Source of the DNA: Bifidobacterium sp. ESL0745
Lineage (GTDB): Bacteria > Actinomycetota > Actinomycetes > Actinomycetales > Bifidobacteriaceae
Assembly (NCBI RefSeq): GCF_029433335.1
Contig: NZ_JAQTHX010000003.1
Location: forward strand, 124,001 to 188,000
Direction: 5' to 3'
Length of the DNA: 64,000 nt
The translations under genes and the position numbers were made by a program. The first letter of the stretch is position 1, and each line of letters opens with the position of its first letter. The notes under the pieces are model-generated. The model saw only the letters and a program-made list of their open reading frames with translations, was not told where the DNA came from and did not search any database. This document shows positions 1 to 8,144 of the stretch, piece after piece.

Positions 1-391
1 TCGCACCCTTATCGATATGCCCCGAGGACGTTCCGCGCAGCACGCTGACCACCGCGGAGGCGATGACGGCAAGCACAATCAAAACACCTGCCGCAATGAA
101 GGAACGGCTCAAGCCTGCCATGTTCATCTTGGTCAAAATGGCATATTCCTCGTCCCAAACAGCGGCAACGAACCGTCCCAAACCGACCAGTGAGAGCACA
201 AACGGGACATACTCGAGATAGGGAACCTTCGGAAGAAGGATGACAGTGAACTGGATCACGGCCGCCGCAACCATTACCACCGCAATAAGAATGGTGTGGT
301 TGCGGGCGCCACAAAGCACATAGACGATTCCTGCCGCGAATTCCAGTACCGCCGCAACGTACGCGGCTACCGATACCTTACTTACCTTCAT
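1..391 (-). CDS. Small multi-span membrane protein, 3' end outside window
   Basis: About 130 codons are visible, starting at an ATG at 391 and running off the window edge, so the C-terminus is missing. The product is strongly hydrophobic, with about three to four predicted membrane spans separated by short loops. A good ribosome binding site (AAGGAG, 399-404 on the reverse strand) lies 7 bases upstream and inside the end of the preceding GH3 gene; the two genes overlap by 14 bases, which implies translational coupling. The start resembles that of the protein at 15798-16250 (MKxxKxxSVxxYV pattern), which also directly follows a GH3 gene, so the two are probably paralogues. I do not recognise a named family. 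A role as partner or stabiliser of the anchored GH3 is an inference from position alone. Confidence 0.75.
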   Translation of the reverse strand, partial: MKVSKVSVAAYVAAVLEFAAGIVYVLCGARNHTILIAVVMVAAAVIQFTVILLPKVPYLEYVPFVLSLVGLGRFVAAVWDEEYAILTKMNMAGLSRSFIAAGVLIVLAVIASAVVSVLRGTSSGHIDKGA

Positions 392-3329
392 GTTCAGACT
401 CCTTCTCGATGATGGTGACGGACGCCTCGAAACGCTTCCGAACCATGAACACGGCCAAAATCACATCAGCCAAGGCCAACACAGCAATGACGACGTAGGC
501 GATAACCAGCCAGTAAGGCGTGACCTTGACGACACGGGACGTCGACGACAGGCCATTGACACCGATACTGTTGGCAAAATTGAAGAGGATGTAATGGCTT
601 GCCTCTTTGAGATTCGCCAGCATCTTGGCATCCTTTTTGGCCTTTGGCAGTGCAGCGTCATGGAAGGTCGTGGCCGAAGTCGCCCACATGCTGTTGCCGT
701 TTTGAAGACCGGCACCGATACTTTGCAGCGGAGGAATGACGGCCATGTCCGTGTCGATGATGGCGGTGGAACCCCATTCGCCACGTACCACGTCTTTGAG
801 CAGCGGCGAGAACGCTCCCGCCCAAGTGCAGCCGATCCTGTTGAACGATCCCATCGCAGCCTTGGCGTGCCCCTGCGTGAACGGCTTCTCGAATGCCTTG
901 AGATACAGTTCACGAATCGACTGTTCATTGGCGAACGTGCTGACACCCTGCCGGTTAGTTTCCTGCTCGTTCATCATGAAATGCTTGACAAACGCCACGA
1001 TACCGCGGGATTGCAGGCCCTCAACGGTCTCACAGGCCATATCCCCGGCCATCAGTCCGTCTTCGGAATAGTATTCGAAATTCCGGCCTCCATAGGGGGT
1101 GCGATGAATATTCATGGCAGGCGCGTATGCACCCGAGGTACCGGTACGTATCCAATCCTCGCCCATGGCCTTGCCGACACGACGAGCGAGCTCGTGGTTG
1201 AACGTCGAGGCCATAACCGTCTCGCTGCAGTAACCGGTAGGAGTCGTGCCGTCGGCAAGGTACTTACGTACATTCTCTCCGGCAGGACCGTCCTTCATGA
1301 ACAGCGCCGGGTAGGAAATCGAAGGCACAGCCACCTGGCCGGACCTCATCACCAAAGTGACCAGATCGTCCGCGCTCATCTGATCGATGAGCTTGTTCCA
1401 GCGCTTATCGTTGAATTTCGCGCCGGACATCTGCGCAAACGTCAGCCCGTTCTTTTGCTTGGTGACCACTGACGAGACATCCGAAGATCCGGGCTTGTAG
1501 GTGCCATCGGCATTGAGGTTGGCGATCATGGCATCGGTCGCTTCAAGACCGGTATACGGCTTGGGGAACGTGTTCCAGTCGGCACGGGTCAAATAACCCG
1601 CCTGCTTGCCATAGCCCTCCAGCGAGGCCTTGTCAAACCTGTTGGTGACGGATTTACCCGAATAGGATTTGCCGAGCTTGATCAGGCTTTGGTTGTTCCA
1701 TGAGAACACCTTGCTGGCCACTCCGGGTGCATCCATGCCATTGGAGACTGAGCTGCCGGATGCCGCAAGCACGTTGTTGAGGGCATCATGCGCACTGTCG
1801 CCCACCGCGAAACGATAGCTGCCGGGATCGAGCACAAAGGTTTTGGCACCTTGGTAATCGTAAGAGGCATAATCGGCGGGCTTGGCTTTGATGGTCACGC
1901 TCTGGCTTTGGCCGGGCTTAAGTTCTCCGGTCTTGCCGAATCCGACCAGTTGGATGGCGGATTTCTCAATACCTTTTTTGACGTATGGTTGCTGAGCGTA
2001 AAGCTGCACGACGCTTTTGCCTGCAACCTTGCCTGTGTTGGTGACTTGCACTGTGGCCGTGGCTCCGTCGGCATCCGCGTGGGAATCGACGATGCGTTGG
2101 TCGAACGGCTTCCCATCCGACGAACCGTAGCTCAGGCCGTATCCGAACGGATAGACGACCTCGTTATCGTAATTCCAAGCTTTGCCGTCACTGGCTCCGG
2201 CTGCCGAAACGGCATTCGTGCCTTTTGGATCGGTGACCGTATCGGCATAACGCGTTTCGTAATACCGATACCCGACGTAAATGCCTTCCCGATACACCAC
2301 ATATTTCGTGGCCATGGCCGCAGGATTCATCTGCTTGACGATTTTGCCGGCATTGGTATAAGTGAAATCACCGAAATTCTGCATCGCCGGCGACGAGAAC
2401 GAATTGGACGCGTAAGTGTCCACCAAGTGGCCGGAAGGATTGATCGCGCCATCAAGCGCACGCGCGATGGCACGCGATCCGCTCTGTCCCAAGCCGCCGA
2501 CCCAGAGCGCGGCGTCGATGCCGTATTCACGGCCCTGCAACCAGCCGAGTTCCATGGCGTTCGATGTGTTGATCAGGGCAATAATCTTATGGAATTTGCC
2601 GCTTTGCTGAATCTGGCGAAGTAGAGCCTTCTCCTGATCCTGCAGCTTCATGTATTGCGAGCCGTCACCGAACTTCGCGGTCGGCATGTCGCTGCCCTCC
2701 CCGCCTACTCGTGAGAGCACCACAACAGCCGCATCGTCATACTGTCCATAAGACTGTTTGACGGCATCCGTGTAGTCGGAAACAGGAGGCTCCGCAACGT
2801 GGATATCTTTCGGAAGGGCACCCAAAAACGTCCCGTTCGAACGGATATAGCCAGGCTTCCCGCTGTATTTCTTATAAAAATTCCAGAGAGTGGGGTTCAC
2901 CGCGAACCCTTCACCCTCCATGGCCTGCTTGAGGTCGATGGCCTTGGTCGGGTCAACGGTTCCGGCACCAGTGCCGCCGAGGACAAGGTCGGTCGAGGAA
3001 CGACCGAACAACGTCACTTTCGCCCCATGGGCCAGTGGCAACGCCGCGTTGTCGTTCTTGAGCAAGGTTATGCCTTCCCCTGCAACCTCCTGGACCAAGG
3101 AATCGGATTGCTTCTTCCAAGCGTTGAGCGACATACCGTTGTCGCGCGCATAACTGATTGGTTTGGCACCGTTGGTACCAGTGATTTTATAGGGCGAACC
3201 ACCAAGCGCAGTGATGACATAAGCGCTATAGGTCGAGGCGCCAGATGCCATGCCGACCGCCAATGCCAGCAGCGAGCTGACCACAGCGATCGCGACACGT
3301 AGCCCGCCGCTTGTCCGTTGTTTTGCCAT
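378..3329 (-). CDS. Membrane-anchored GH3 beta-glycosidase with permuted domain order
   Basis: Glycoside hydrolase family 3 enzyme of 983 residues, probably a beta-glucosidase or related beta-glycosidase acting outside the cell. The domain order is reversed relative to most GH3 enzymes: a GH3 C-type domain (about 80-400), a fibronectin-like domain (about 415-515), then the GH3 N-type barrel (about 640-900). Visible motifs are GGEGSD (E211, likely acid/base), DGPAG (D680), VKHF (K782-H783), RTPYGGR and EYYSED, and TDM with D861 as likely nucleophile. A hydrophobic N-terminal segment (about 10-32) and a C-terminal one (about 938-963) followed by a charged tail suggest anchoring at both ends. 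The ATG at 3329 was chosen because AGGAGAG sits 7 bases upstream; an in-frame extension further upstream has no such site. The substrate is unknown. It follows the minus-strand LytTR system on the same strand. Confidence 0.9.
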   Translation of the reverse strand: MAKQRTSGGLRVAIAVVSSLLALAVGMASGASTYSAYVITALGGSPYKITGTNGAKPISYARDNGMSLNAWKKQSDSLVQEVAGEGITLLKNDNAALPLAHGAKVTLFGRSSTDLVLGGTGAGTVDPTKAIDLKQAMEGEGFAVNPTLWNFYKKYSGKPGYIRSNGTFLGALPKDIHVAEPPVSDYTDAVKQSYGQYDDAAVVVLSRVGGEGSDMPTAKFGDGSQYMKLQDQEKALLRQIQQSGKFHKIIALINTSNAMELGWLQGREYGIDAALWVGGLGQSGSRAIARALDGAINPSGHLVDTYASNSFSSPAMQNFGDFTYTNAGKIVKQMNPAAMATKYVVYREGIYVGYRYYETRYADTVTDPKGTNAVSAAGASDGKAWNYDNEVVYPFGYGLSYGSSDGKPFDQRIVDSHADADGATATVQVTNTGKVAGKSVVQLYAQQPYVKKGIEKSAIQLVGFGKTGELKPGQSQSVTIKAKPADYASYDYQGAKTFVLDPGSYRFAVGDSAHDALNNVLAASGSSVSNGMDAPGVASKVFSWNNQSLIKLGKSYSGKSVTNRFDKASLEGYGKQAGYLTRADWNTFPKPYTGLEATDAMIANLNADGTYKPGSSDVSSVVTKQKNGLTFAQMSGAKFNDKRWNKLIDQMSADDLVTLVMRSGQVAVPSISYPALFMKDGPAGENVRKYLADGTTPTGYCSETVMASTFNHELARRVGKAMGEDWIRTGTSGAYAPAMNIHRTPYGGRNFEYYSEDGLMAGDMACETVEGLQSRGIVAFVKHFMMNEQETNRQGVSTFANEQSIRELYLKAFEKPFTQGHAKAAMGSFNRIGCTWAGAFSPLLKDVVRGEWGSTAIIDTDMAVIPPLQSIGAGLQNGNSMWATSATTFHDAALPKAKKDAKMLANLKEASHYILFNFANSIGVNGLSSTSRVVKVTPYWLVIAYVVIAVLALADVILAVFMVRKRFEASVTIIEKESEHEGK

Positions 3330-3369
3330 TGTTTTCTCTCCTAACAGCTCGGTTGGATGAGCTGGCACC

Positions 3370-3397
3370 AGCATAAAACCACACGATCTGCGCCAAA
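3370..3397 (-). promoter_or_regulatory. Candidate promoter of the minus-strand GH3 gene
   Basis: On the reverse strand TTTGGC (3397-3392) and TATGCT (3375-3370) are separated by 16 bases, a fair match to a sigma-70-type promoter. Transcription would start near 3363, leaving a leader of roughly 35 bases that contains the AGGAGAG site. The GH3 gene could therefore be transcribed separately from the upstream kinase gene. Confidence 0.45.
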
Positions 3398-3417
3398 CGC
3401 ACTAGGCAAAAATGTCA

Positions 3418-3434
3418 CGTTTTGTGGCAAAACG
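3418..3434. promoter_or_regulatory. Inverted repeat CGTTTTG-N3-CAAAACG upstream of GH3
   Basis: Perfect 7-base arms with a 3-base spacer, centred about 60 bases upstream of the predicted GH3 transcription start. That is a typical activator position. On the reverse strand it is followed by TGACATTTTT, so it could instead be a weak terminator for the kinase gene ending at 3461. The sequence alone does not decide. Confidence 0.35.
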
Positions 3435-3460
3435 GTACGCGACGCAGGTCTAGGCATCAT

Positions 3461-4759
3461 TCATTTCTTCACAAGATTGGATTGGGAGGGGAACAGGATA
3501 TTGGCCACGAAGCAATCATGACTTACTCCCAATTGCAATGTTCCGTCATATTTTCTGACCAGATAGCGCACACTGCGCAATCCGAAGCCGTGGTTGTCAA
3601 TGTCGCCTTTTGTGGTGTGAGGCAAGCCCTCGACCCACGTTTTCTGATTCTTCACATCCGGCGCATAATTCTCCACACTGACGCTGTCCATGGCACCTTT
3701 TGCGCGAATCGACACCGCGATGCTGCGCCTGGAAGCCGGCGAGACCGTGCGCTCATGCTCGATGGCATTGTCGAGCAGATTGCCGAACAACGATGACAAA
3801 TCCGCCGGTTGCAGGAATGAGACCGCCTCTCCCTGGGCGATAACGGTCAGGTTGATGTCACTTTGCTTGCACAACAGCTGCTTTTGACCCAAGACCAAGT
3901 CAAGATCCCTGTTTCCGGTGTCGAATTGGTTTTCGTAACGTGCGACCAGCGCCTCGATATTGTCCAGTTCGGCGTCATCGGTGGAACCGTGGGCACGGAT
4001 TCTGGCAATCTGGTGCTTCAAATCATGAGCTTTCATATTGATCAGGTCCATGCTCTCGCGCTCGATACGATATTGCCGAGCCTCGCCGCGGAGCATCCTT
4101 TCCAGCAACAATCGCTCGTCGGCACCGGTTTTCAGCGCGACCAGACCGGACTGCACGCACAGGCCGGCCAGACAGCACAAAATCAACGGCGGACGCACCA
4201 CCCATATGCGATCGATGCCATAGACCTGGAACGAATACTGCATAAGGTAGGTGAACAGCGCGCACAACACGGCAAACGGATACACGTAGATGCCGTTGAT
4301 GCCTTCGGCACCGTCCATGTTCATCCGCTGGACAAAAACGACAAAGCACACCGAGTACGTCAGGGCCATGCAACCGATGGAAAGGCACAGCCATGGCAAT
4401 GGGGTGAACGCATCCGGGAACAAATGATAAATCAGGCTTTCAATGTTATATGAAAGGTTCTGCATCAGCTGCGCACCGATACAGCAAAACAGCACCTCAC
4501 GGAAACCCCGTCGAAGAACCACTTTCCACATCGCCAAGGTCAGCAGGAATATCGTCAGCGAGAAAAAGCCGGAGACGAACATACTGACGATATTGGGTAC
4601 GACCACCATGCACGGCAAGGCGACCAGCAAGCCTATGATAAGCCGCACCGCAAATCCGTGCGGCTTCTTCAACGGCACCATGAACAGGAATTCGGCGATG
4701 AGGATCTGCAGGATATAGCCGTGCTGCACGCCGATGACGAACAACTGCTTGAAATCCAT
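3461..4759 (-). CDS. AgrC/ComD-like sensor histidine kinase (GHKL)
   Basis: Sensor kinase of 432 residues. The N-terminal half (about 1-210) is polytopic, with around six to seven hydrophobic segments, as in quorum-sensing kinases of the AgrC/ComD type. It is followed by a cytoplasmic coiled region with the sequence KAHDLKHQI, in which the His of HDLK is the likely phosphoacceptor, and a GHKL ATPase domain (LFGNLLDNAIEH as N-box; GFGLRSVRYLV as G-box). Its start codon shares one base with the stop codon of the LytTR regulator upstream (TGATG at 4761-4757), so the two are translationally coupled. The ligand is unknown: AgrC-type kinases usually sense peptides, and no pheromone precursor gene is visible nearby. 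Confidence 0.9.
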   Translation of the reverse strand: MDFKQLFVIGVQHGYILQILIAEFLFMVPLKKPHGFAVRLIIGLLVALPCMVVVPNIVSMFVSGFFSLTIFLLTLAMWKVVLRRGFREVLFCCIGAQLMQNLSYNIESLIYHLFPDAFTPLPWLCLSIGCMALTYSVCFVVFVQRMNMDGAEGINGIYVYPFAVLCALFTYLMQYSFQVYGIDRIWVVRPPLILCCLAGLCVQSGLVALKTGADERLLLERMLRGEARQYRIERESMDLINMKAHDLKHQIARIRAHGSTDDAELDNIEALVARYENQFDTGNRDLDLVLGQKQLLCKQSDINLTVIAQGEAVSFLQPADLSSLFGNLLDNAIEHERTVSPASRRSIAVSIRAKGAMDSVSVENYAPDVKNQKTWVEGLPHTTKGDIDNHGFGLRSVRYLVRKYDGTLQLGVSHDCFVANILFPSQSNLVKK

Positions 4760-5466
4760 CAGGCCCTCCTCGCCACAAACACCGTCAGCGCCTTACGGAA
4801 ATCGGCACGGCAGGTGCGTGAAACCGGCAGCCGTTCGCTGACGCCATCCAATGTCACTCCTGTGGCATCGACGGCAATGACATAGGCCATGTTGACCAGT
4901 ATGGATTTGCGAATCATCGCGAAACCCTGGGCCTTGAACGAATCCACAATCGAGCTGATAGTGCCCCGCATACGCAAGTCGCCTGCAGTGGTATGCAACA
5001 CGATGTAGTGTTTTTGGCTTTCGACATACATGATGGTGGAATAGCGCACTGATTGCATGCCACCGACCTGTTGTATGACAAATGCGGCATCTACGTGCAC
5101 GCTGCTCACCGCGCGATCCATCTTGATCACAAACAAATCGTAATCCAGCGGCTTCACCACATAGTCAAGCGCCGCCACCTCGTAACCATGAATGGCATAC
5201 TGCGACATGCTGGTAATAAAAACAAGACAGACATCCGCATCCTGCCGACGCATGCGTTTGGCGGTCTCAATCCCATTGATATGCGGCATGACGACGTCCA
5301 TAAACACAATCTGGAACTGCCGGTGAAACCCTTCGAGGAAGGCGGCGCCATCTGCAAAACGAACGACATCGATCTTCATATGGCGTTCGGCGGCATACCG
5401 CTTGATATAGCTCTCCAACAACGCGGAGAAAACGACATCATCTTCGACAACCGCGACGCTGAGCAT
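4759..5466 (-). CDS. LytTR-family response regulator (AgrA-like)
   Basis: Response regulator of 235 residues: a receiver domain with acidic pair ED/DD near residue 8-10 and phosphoacceptor D57 in FMDVVMP, then a C-terminal LytTR DNA-binding domain (conserved pattern VESQKHYIVLHT and SRTCRADFRKAL). It forms an operon with the downstream kinase through a one-base overlap. The ATG at 5466 is preferred because GGAAGG lies 7 bases upstream; an in-frame ATG at 5472 would leave almost no spacing. LytTR proteins usually bind paired direct repeats upstream of their targets; the adjacent GH3 gene on the same strand is an obvious candidate target, by position only. Confidence 0.9.
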   Translation of the reverse strand: MLSVAVVEDDVVFSALLESYIKRYAAERHMKIDVVRFADGAAFLEGFHRQFQIVFMDVVMPHINGIETAKRMRRQDADVCLVFITSMSQYAIHGYEVAALDYVVKPLDYDLFVIKMDRAVSSVHVDAAFVIQQVGGMQSVRYSTIMYVESQKHYIVLHTTAGDLRMRGTISSIVDSFKAQGFAMIRKSILVNMAYVIAVDATGVTLDGVSERLPVSRTCRADFRKALTVFVARRA

Positions 5467-5528
5467 GCCCATACCTTCCCGACCATGTCTTGCACTTCTT
5501 TACATGCAACTCTAAATCAATGGATACC

Positions 5529-5542
5529 TTGTTTAGAAACAA
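5529..5542. promoter_or_regulatory. Inverted repeat TTGTTT-N2-AAACAA between the two regulators
   Basis: Six-base perfect arms separated by two bases, about 65 bases upstream of the minus-strand regulator start, in the 274-base divergent intergenic region. Position and symmetry suggest a protein-binding site, but short AT-rich dyads occur by chance. Confidence 0.3.
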
Positions 5543-5593
5543 TTTAGCGGTCCGATGCAAGAATTGATGATTTCCGGCATAAACGTACCATAA

Positions 5594-5636
5594 AGCGATA
5601 TCGTTGCCTAAAAACAGGTAGTGAACCAGCGATATC
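5594..5636. promoter_or_regulatory. Direct repeat AGCGATATC, two copies 34 bases apart
   Basis: Identical nine-base copies at 5594-5602 and 5628-5636 in the intergenic region between the two divergent LytTR regulator genes. The 34-base spacing is close to three helical turns, so both copies face nearly the same side of the DNA. The first copy extends into the palindrome CGATATCG. This is the best candidate for a shared operator for the divergent promoters; it does not match the usual LytTR consensus that I know. Confidence 0.35.
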
Positions 5637-5740
5637 ACCCGCCCGCCCCACAACCAAAGTGAGCCGCGCCGACAGACAGGGGCACACTGCCTAGGATGTA
5701 ATATAAGAAAATACGAAATCCTGAGAGGAAACCGAAAAGG

Positions 5741-6466
5741 ATGATGATAACCGTTGCGCTGATCGAAGATGACGCAACCGCCATGCGCCATTTGCGTGAT
5801 TCCATCGAACGTTTCCAAAACAGCGGGAAATCACAAGGAACCGAATTCAACATCGCCGAATTCAACGAGCCCACGTCGTTCCTCGACCCATATCGCGGCA
5901 GCTACGATATCGTGTTCATGGACATCGAGATGCCCAATATGAACGGCATGGAAGCGGCGCGGCGCCTTCGGCAAATCGACCCGCACACCATCATCATCTT
6001 CGTGACCAACATGGCCCAGTTCGCCGCAAAAGGCTACGAGGTCGACGCACTGGCCTACATCATCAAGCCCTTCACCTACAACGATTTCGAGCAGAAACTT
6101 GAACGCGCGGTCGACCTTTGCCGCAGGAAGTCGGAATCCTTCGCCATCACGCAACGCGGCGAAATGAAAATAGTATTGCTAAGCGACCTGGCCTACATCG
6201 AGGTCAAAGGCCACACCCTCGTCTTTCACACCGATCAGGAAGAGCTCATCGGATCGGGCAGCTTGCAAGAGGTGCAGGCCAAACTGGAGGGCAAGGGGTT
6301 TCTCAGAAGCGGCAAATCGTATCTGGTCAACCAACGATTCATCAAGGAGATACACCGCTCAGAAATCTTCATGTCCGATGGCTCCATACTGCCTATCGGC
6401 CGTTCGTACCATAAGACGTTTCTGACACAGCTGGCGCAAAGTCTGGGCAGCGATCATGTGCTCTGA
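5741..6466 (+). CDS. LytTR-family response regulator (second, divergent copy)
   Basis: Response regulator of 241 residues, similar in layout to the minus-strand regulator at 4759-5466: receiver domain with acidic pair E9-D10-D11 and phosphoacceptor D61 in FMDIEMP, LytTR domain in the C-terminal half ending in GRSYHKTFL. GAGAGG lies about 12 bases upstream of the first of two consecutive ATG codons. The downstream kinase gene starts 11 bases before this gene ends, so they are co-translated. A possible -10 element (TAATAT, 5699-5704) precedes it. It is transcribed toward the GH78/GPH/GH3/GH2 genes, which are plausible targets by position. Confidence 0.9.
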   Translation: MMITVALIEDDATAMRHLRDSIERFQNSGKSQGTEFNIAEFNEPTSFLDPYRGSYDIVFMDIEMPNMNGMEAARRLRQIDPHTIIIFVTNMAQFAAKGYEVDALAYIIKPFTYNDFEQKLERAVDLCRRKSESFAITQRGEMKIVLLSDLAYIEVKGHTLVFHTDQEELIGSGSLQEVQAKLEGKGFLRSGKSYLVNQRFIKEIHRSEIFMSDGSILPIGRSYHKTFLTQLAQSLGSDHVL

Positions 6467-7856
6467 AATCATCGCCGTAGCCGGCGCCACAGTTAATGCC
6501 GCAGCCATCGCCAACACGGTAACCATCGCGGAAAACGCTCAAACAGGTTCGGCAATCAATGGCATCCTATGGTTTTTCAATGCTTGCGGGTTCCTCTTCG
6601 AAATGCTCATCGCCTTGGCAATGTTCGTGTGGAGGCTGGAACGCAAGCGGCATTTCGCGATTCGCTTCACTTGCTCGGCCGCAGTGATGATCGCCATCGC
6701 CATCGCGTGGACGAAATTCATACCCAGTAACGCCTGGACCCTTATCGCGCGCTGCACGCTCTTTTATGCGATGTGTTACATCACACTGCTGGTGTGCATG
6801 GAGCTGAACGCCCGTCAGGCCTTGTTCTATCTCGTCGCAGGCGTGGCCACGCAGCATCTCGCCTATTGCGCGGCGCTAATCGTGGTCATGCTGGTCAATC
6901 CGGGCAACTACAGCATCGGCACATCCATTTCGTCACTGATCTACCCGCTGGCGCTCATACCCTGTTTCGCCATCGCCTACTGGCTTTTCGCCCGCCCGTT
7001 GGCGCACACTGTGCCGGATTCCAGTCTGAGCTCGCATATGCTGCTTCTGTTCATCGGCGTCCTGCTGTGTGTCAACGTCTTCGCCTGCCTGTTCGACGGC
7101 TTCGTGGCCGGCCAGCAACTGCCGTATCTCGCCTACATGATGTGTGTGTTGACACGGTTGGTGACCTGTTCCTTCCTGCTGATGCTGCTGCGTGAAATCG
7201 TCGAACGCAGCCAGGCCGAACGCGACGGCGCGGTGCTCCAGCAGCTGCTCAACCAGCAGAAATCGCAGATGGCCCGCGACAGAGAGACCATCAATCTCAT
7301 CAACGTCAAGACGCACGACCTCAAGAAACAGTTGACAAGTCTGGGAAACAAAATCGGCAAGGATGAAATCACTGGGCTTAACAATCTCGTGGACATCTAC
7401 GACAGCTCCGTGCGCACCGGCAACGAGACGCTTGACATACTGCTGGCACAGAAATCACTGATCTGCGAGCAACGCGGCATCTCGTTCGAACGCCTCATTG
7501 ACGGCCACGCCATCGATTTCATGAAACCGGCCGACATCTACGCCCTGTTCGGCAACGCGATGGACAACGCGTTGGAGGCGCTGAGCCGGCTCGACCAGTC
7601 CGACAAGACGACGCCCCGCACGATACGCATGCAGGTCAAGCACGACAAAGGCGTAACCGTCATCCACATCGCCAATCCGTACCAAGGCACCCTCACTTTC
7701 GACCACGACCTGCCCGTCACCACCAAAAGCGACAGCCGCTACCATGGCTTCGGCATGCGTTCCATTCAGTTGGTCGTGGAGCACTATCACGGGGCGCTGA
7801 GCATCGAGACGCAGCATCAATGGTTCTCGCTCAATATCGTATTGAGTGGCGAATAG
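6456..7856 (+). CDS. AgrC/ComD-like sensor histidine kinase (second copy)
   Basis: Sensor kinase of 466 residues with about six to seven N-terminal membrane spans (roughly 30-245), a linker with KTHDLKKQL (likely phosphoacceptor His) and a GHKL ATPase domain (LFGNAMDNALEAL; GFGMRSIQLVVEHYHG). It is a paralogue of the minus-strand kinase at 3461-4759, sharing the HDLK motif, the LDxxLxQKxLxC segment after it, and the TTK(G/S)D..xHGFGxRS end. The ATG at 6456 overlaps the regulator gene by 11 bases. The signal sensed is unknown; the genetic link to rhamnosidase and GH3 genes argues for a function in glycoside use, but this is inference. Confidence 0.9.
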   Translation: MCSEIIAVAGATVNAAAIANTVTIAENAQTGSAINGILWFFNACGFLFEMLIALAMFVWRLERKRHFAIRFTCSAAVMIAIAIAWTKFIPSNAWTLIARCTLFYAMCYITLLVCMELNARQALFYLVAGVATQHLAYCAALIVVMLVNPGNYSIGTSISSLIYPLALIPCFAIAYWLFARPLAHTVPDSSLSSHMLLLFIGVLLCVNVFACLFDGFVAGQQLPYLAYMMCVLTRLVTCSFLLMLLREIVERSQAERDGAVLQQLLNQQKSQMARDRETINLINVKTHDLKKQLTSLGNKIGKDEITGLNNLVDIYDSSVRTGNETLDILLAQKSLICEQRGISFERLIDGHAIDFMKPADIYALFGNAMDNALEALSRLDQSDKTTPRTIRMQVKHDKGVTVIHIANPYQGTLTFDHDLPVTTKSDSRYHGFGMRSIQLVVEHYHGALSIETQHQWFSLNIVLSGE

Positions 7857-8144
7857 AGCCAAACCACCTGTCGTTCTTGACTATTTTGCTGCGCAGCGTG
7901 ATTGGCCGCAAAACATGTATTACAACATTGTCAAAACCAGAATATCGTCACCGTTTATGTCTGACATCACATCGAAACGTCAGCACGGGCCTTGTCGTTC
8001 GTGACGCAAAAAACGCGTTTCAAGTGGTCGGCATTGATTCGCCATGCCGGCGGATTCACACTGAAGCTGTAGCGCAAAGGAGCGGTCCAATGCGCCGGCA
8101 ATCACAATCGGTTGAGATATGGGAACCTTGGGAGGCTGATGGTC

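Noticed and set aside
390-1472. 360-codon plus-strand frame opposite the first GH3 gene
   Set aside because: Antisense shadow; the minus-strand GH3 has conserved motifs throughout.
5473-5740. Search for a pheromone precursor gene beside the AgrC-like kinases
   Set aside because: No short frame with ribosome site, leader and Cys- or Gly-Gly-type processing motif was found in this gap or after either kinase gene.
7941-7985. LytTR-like half-site (ACCGTTTAT) upstream of GH78
   Set aside because: The possible partner site is 26 bases away and mismatched, not the usual ~21-22 base period, so it was not listed as a feature.
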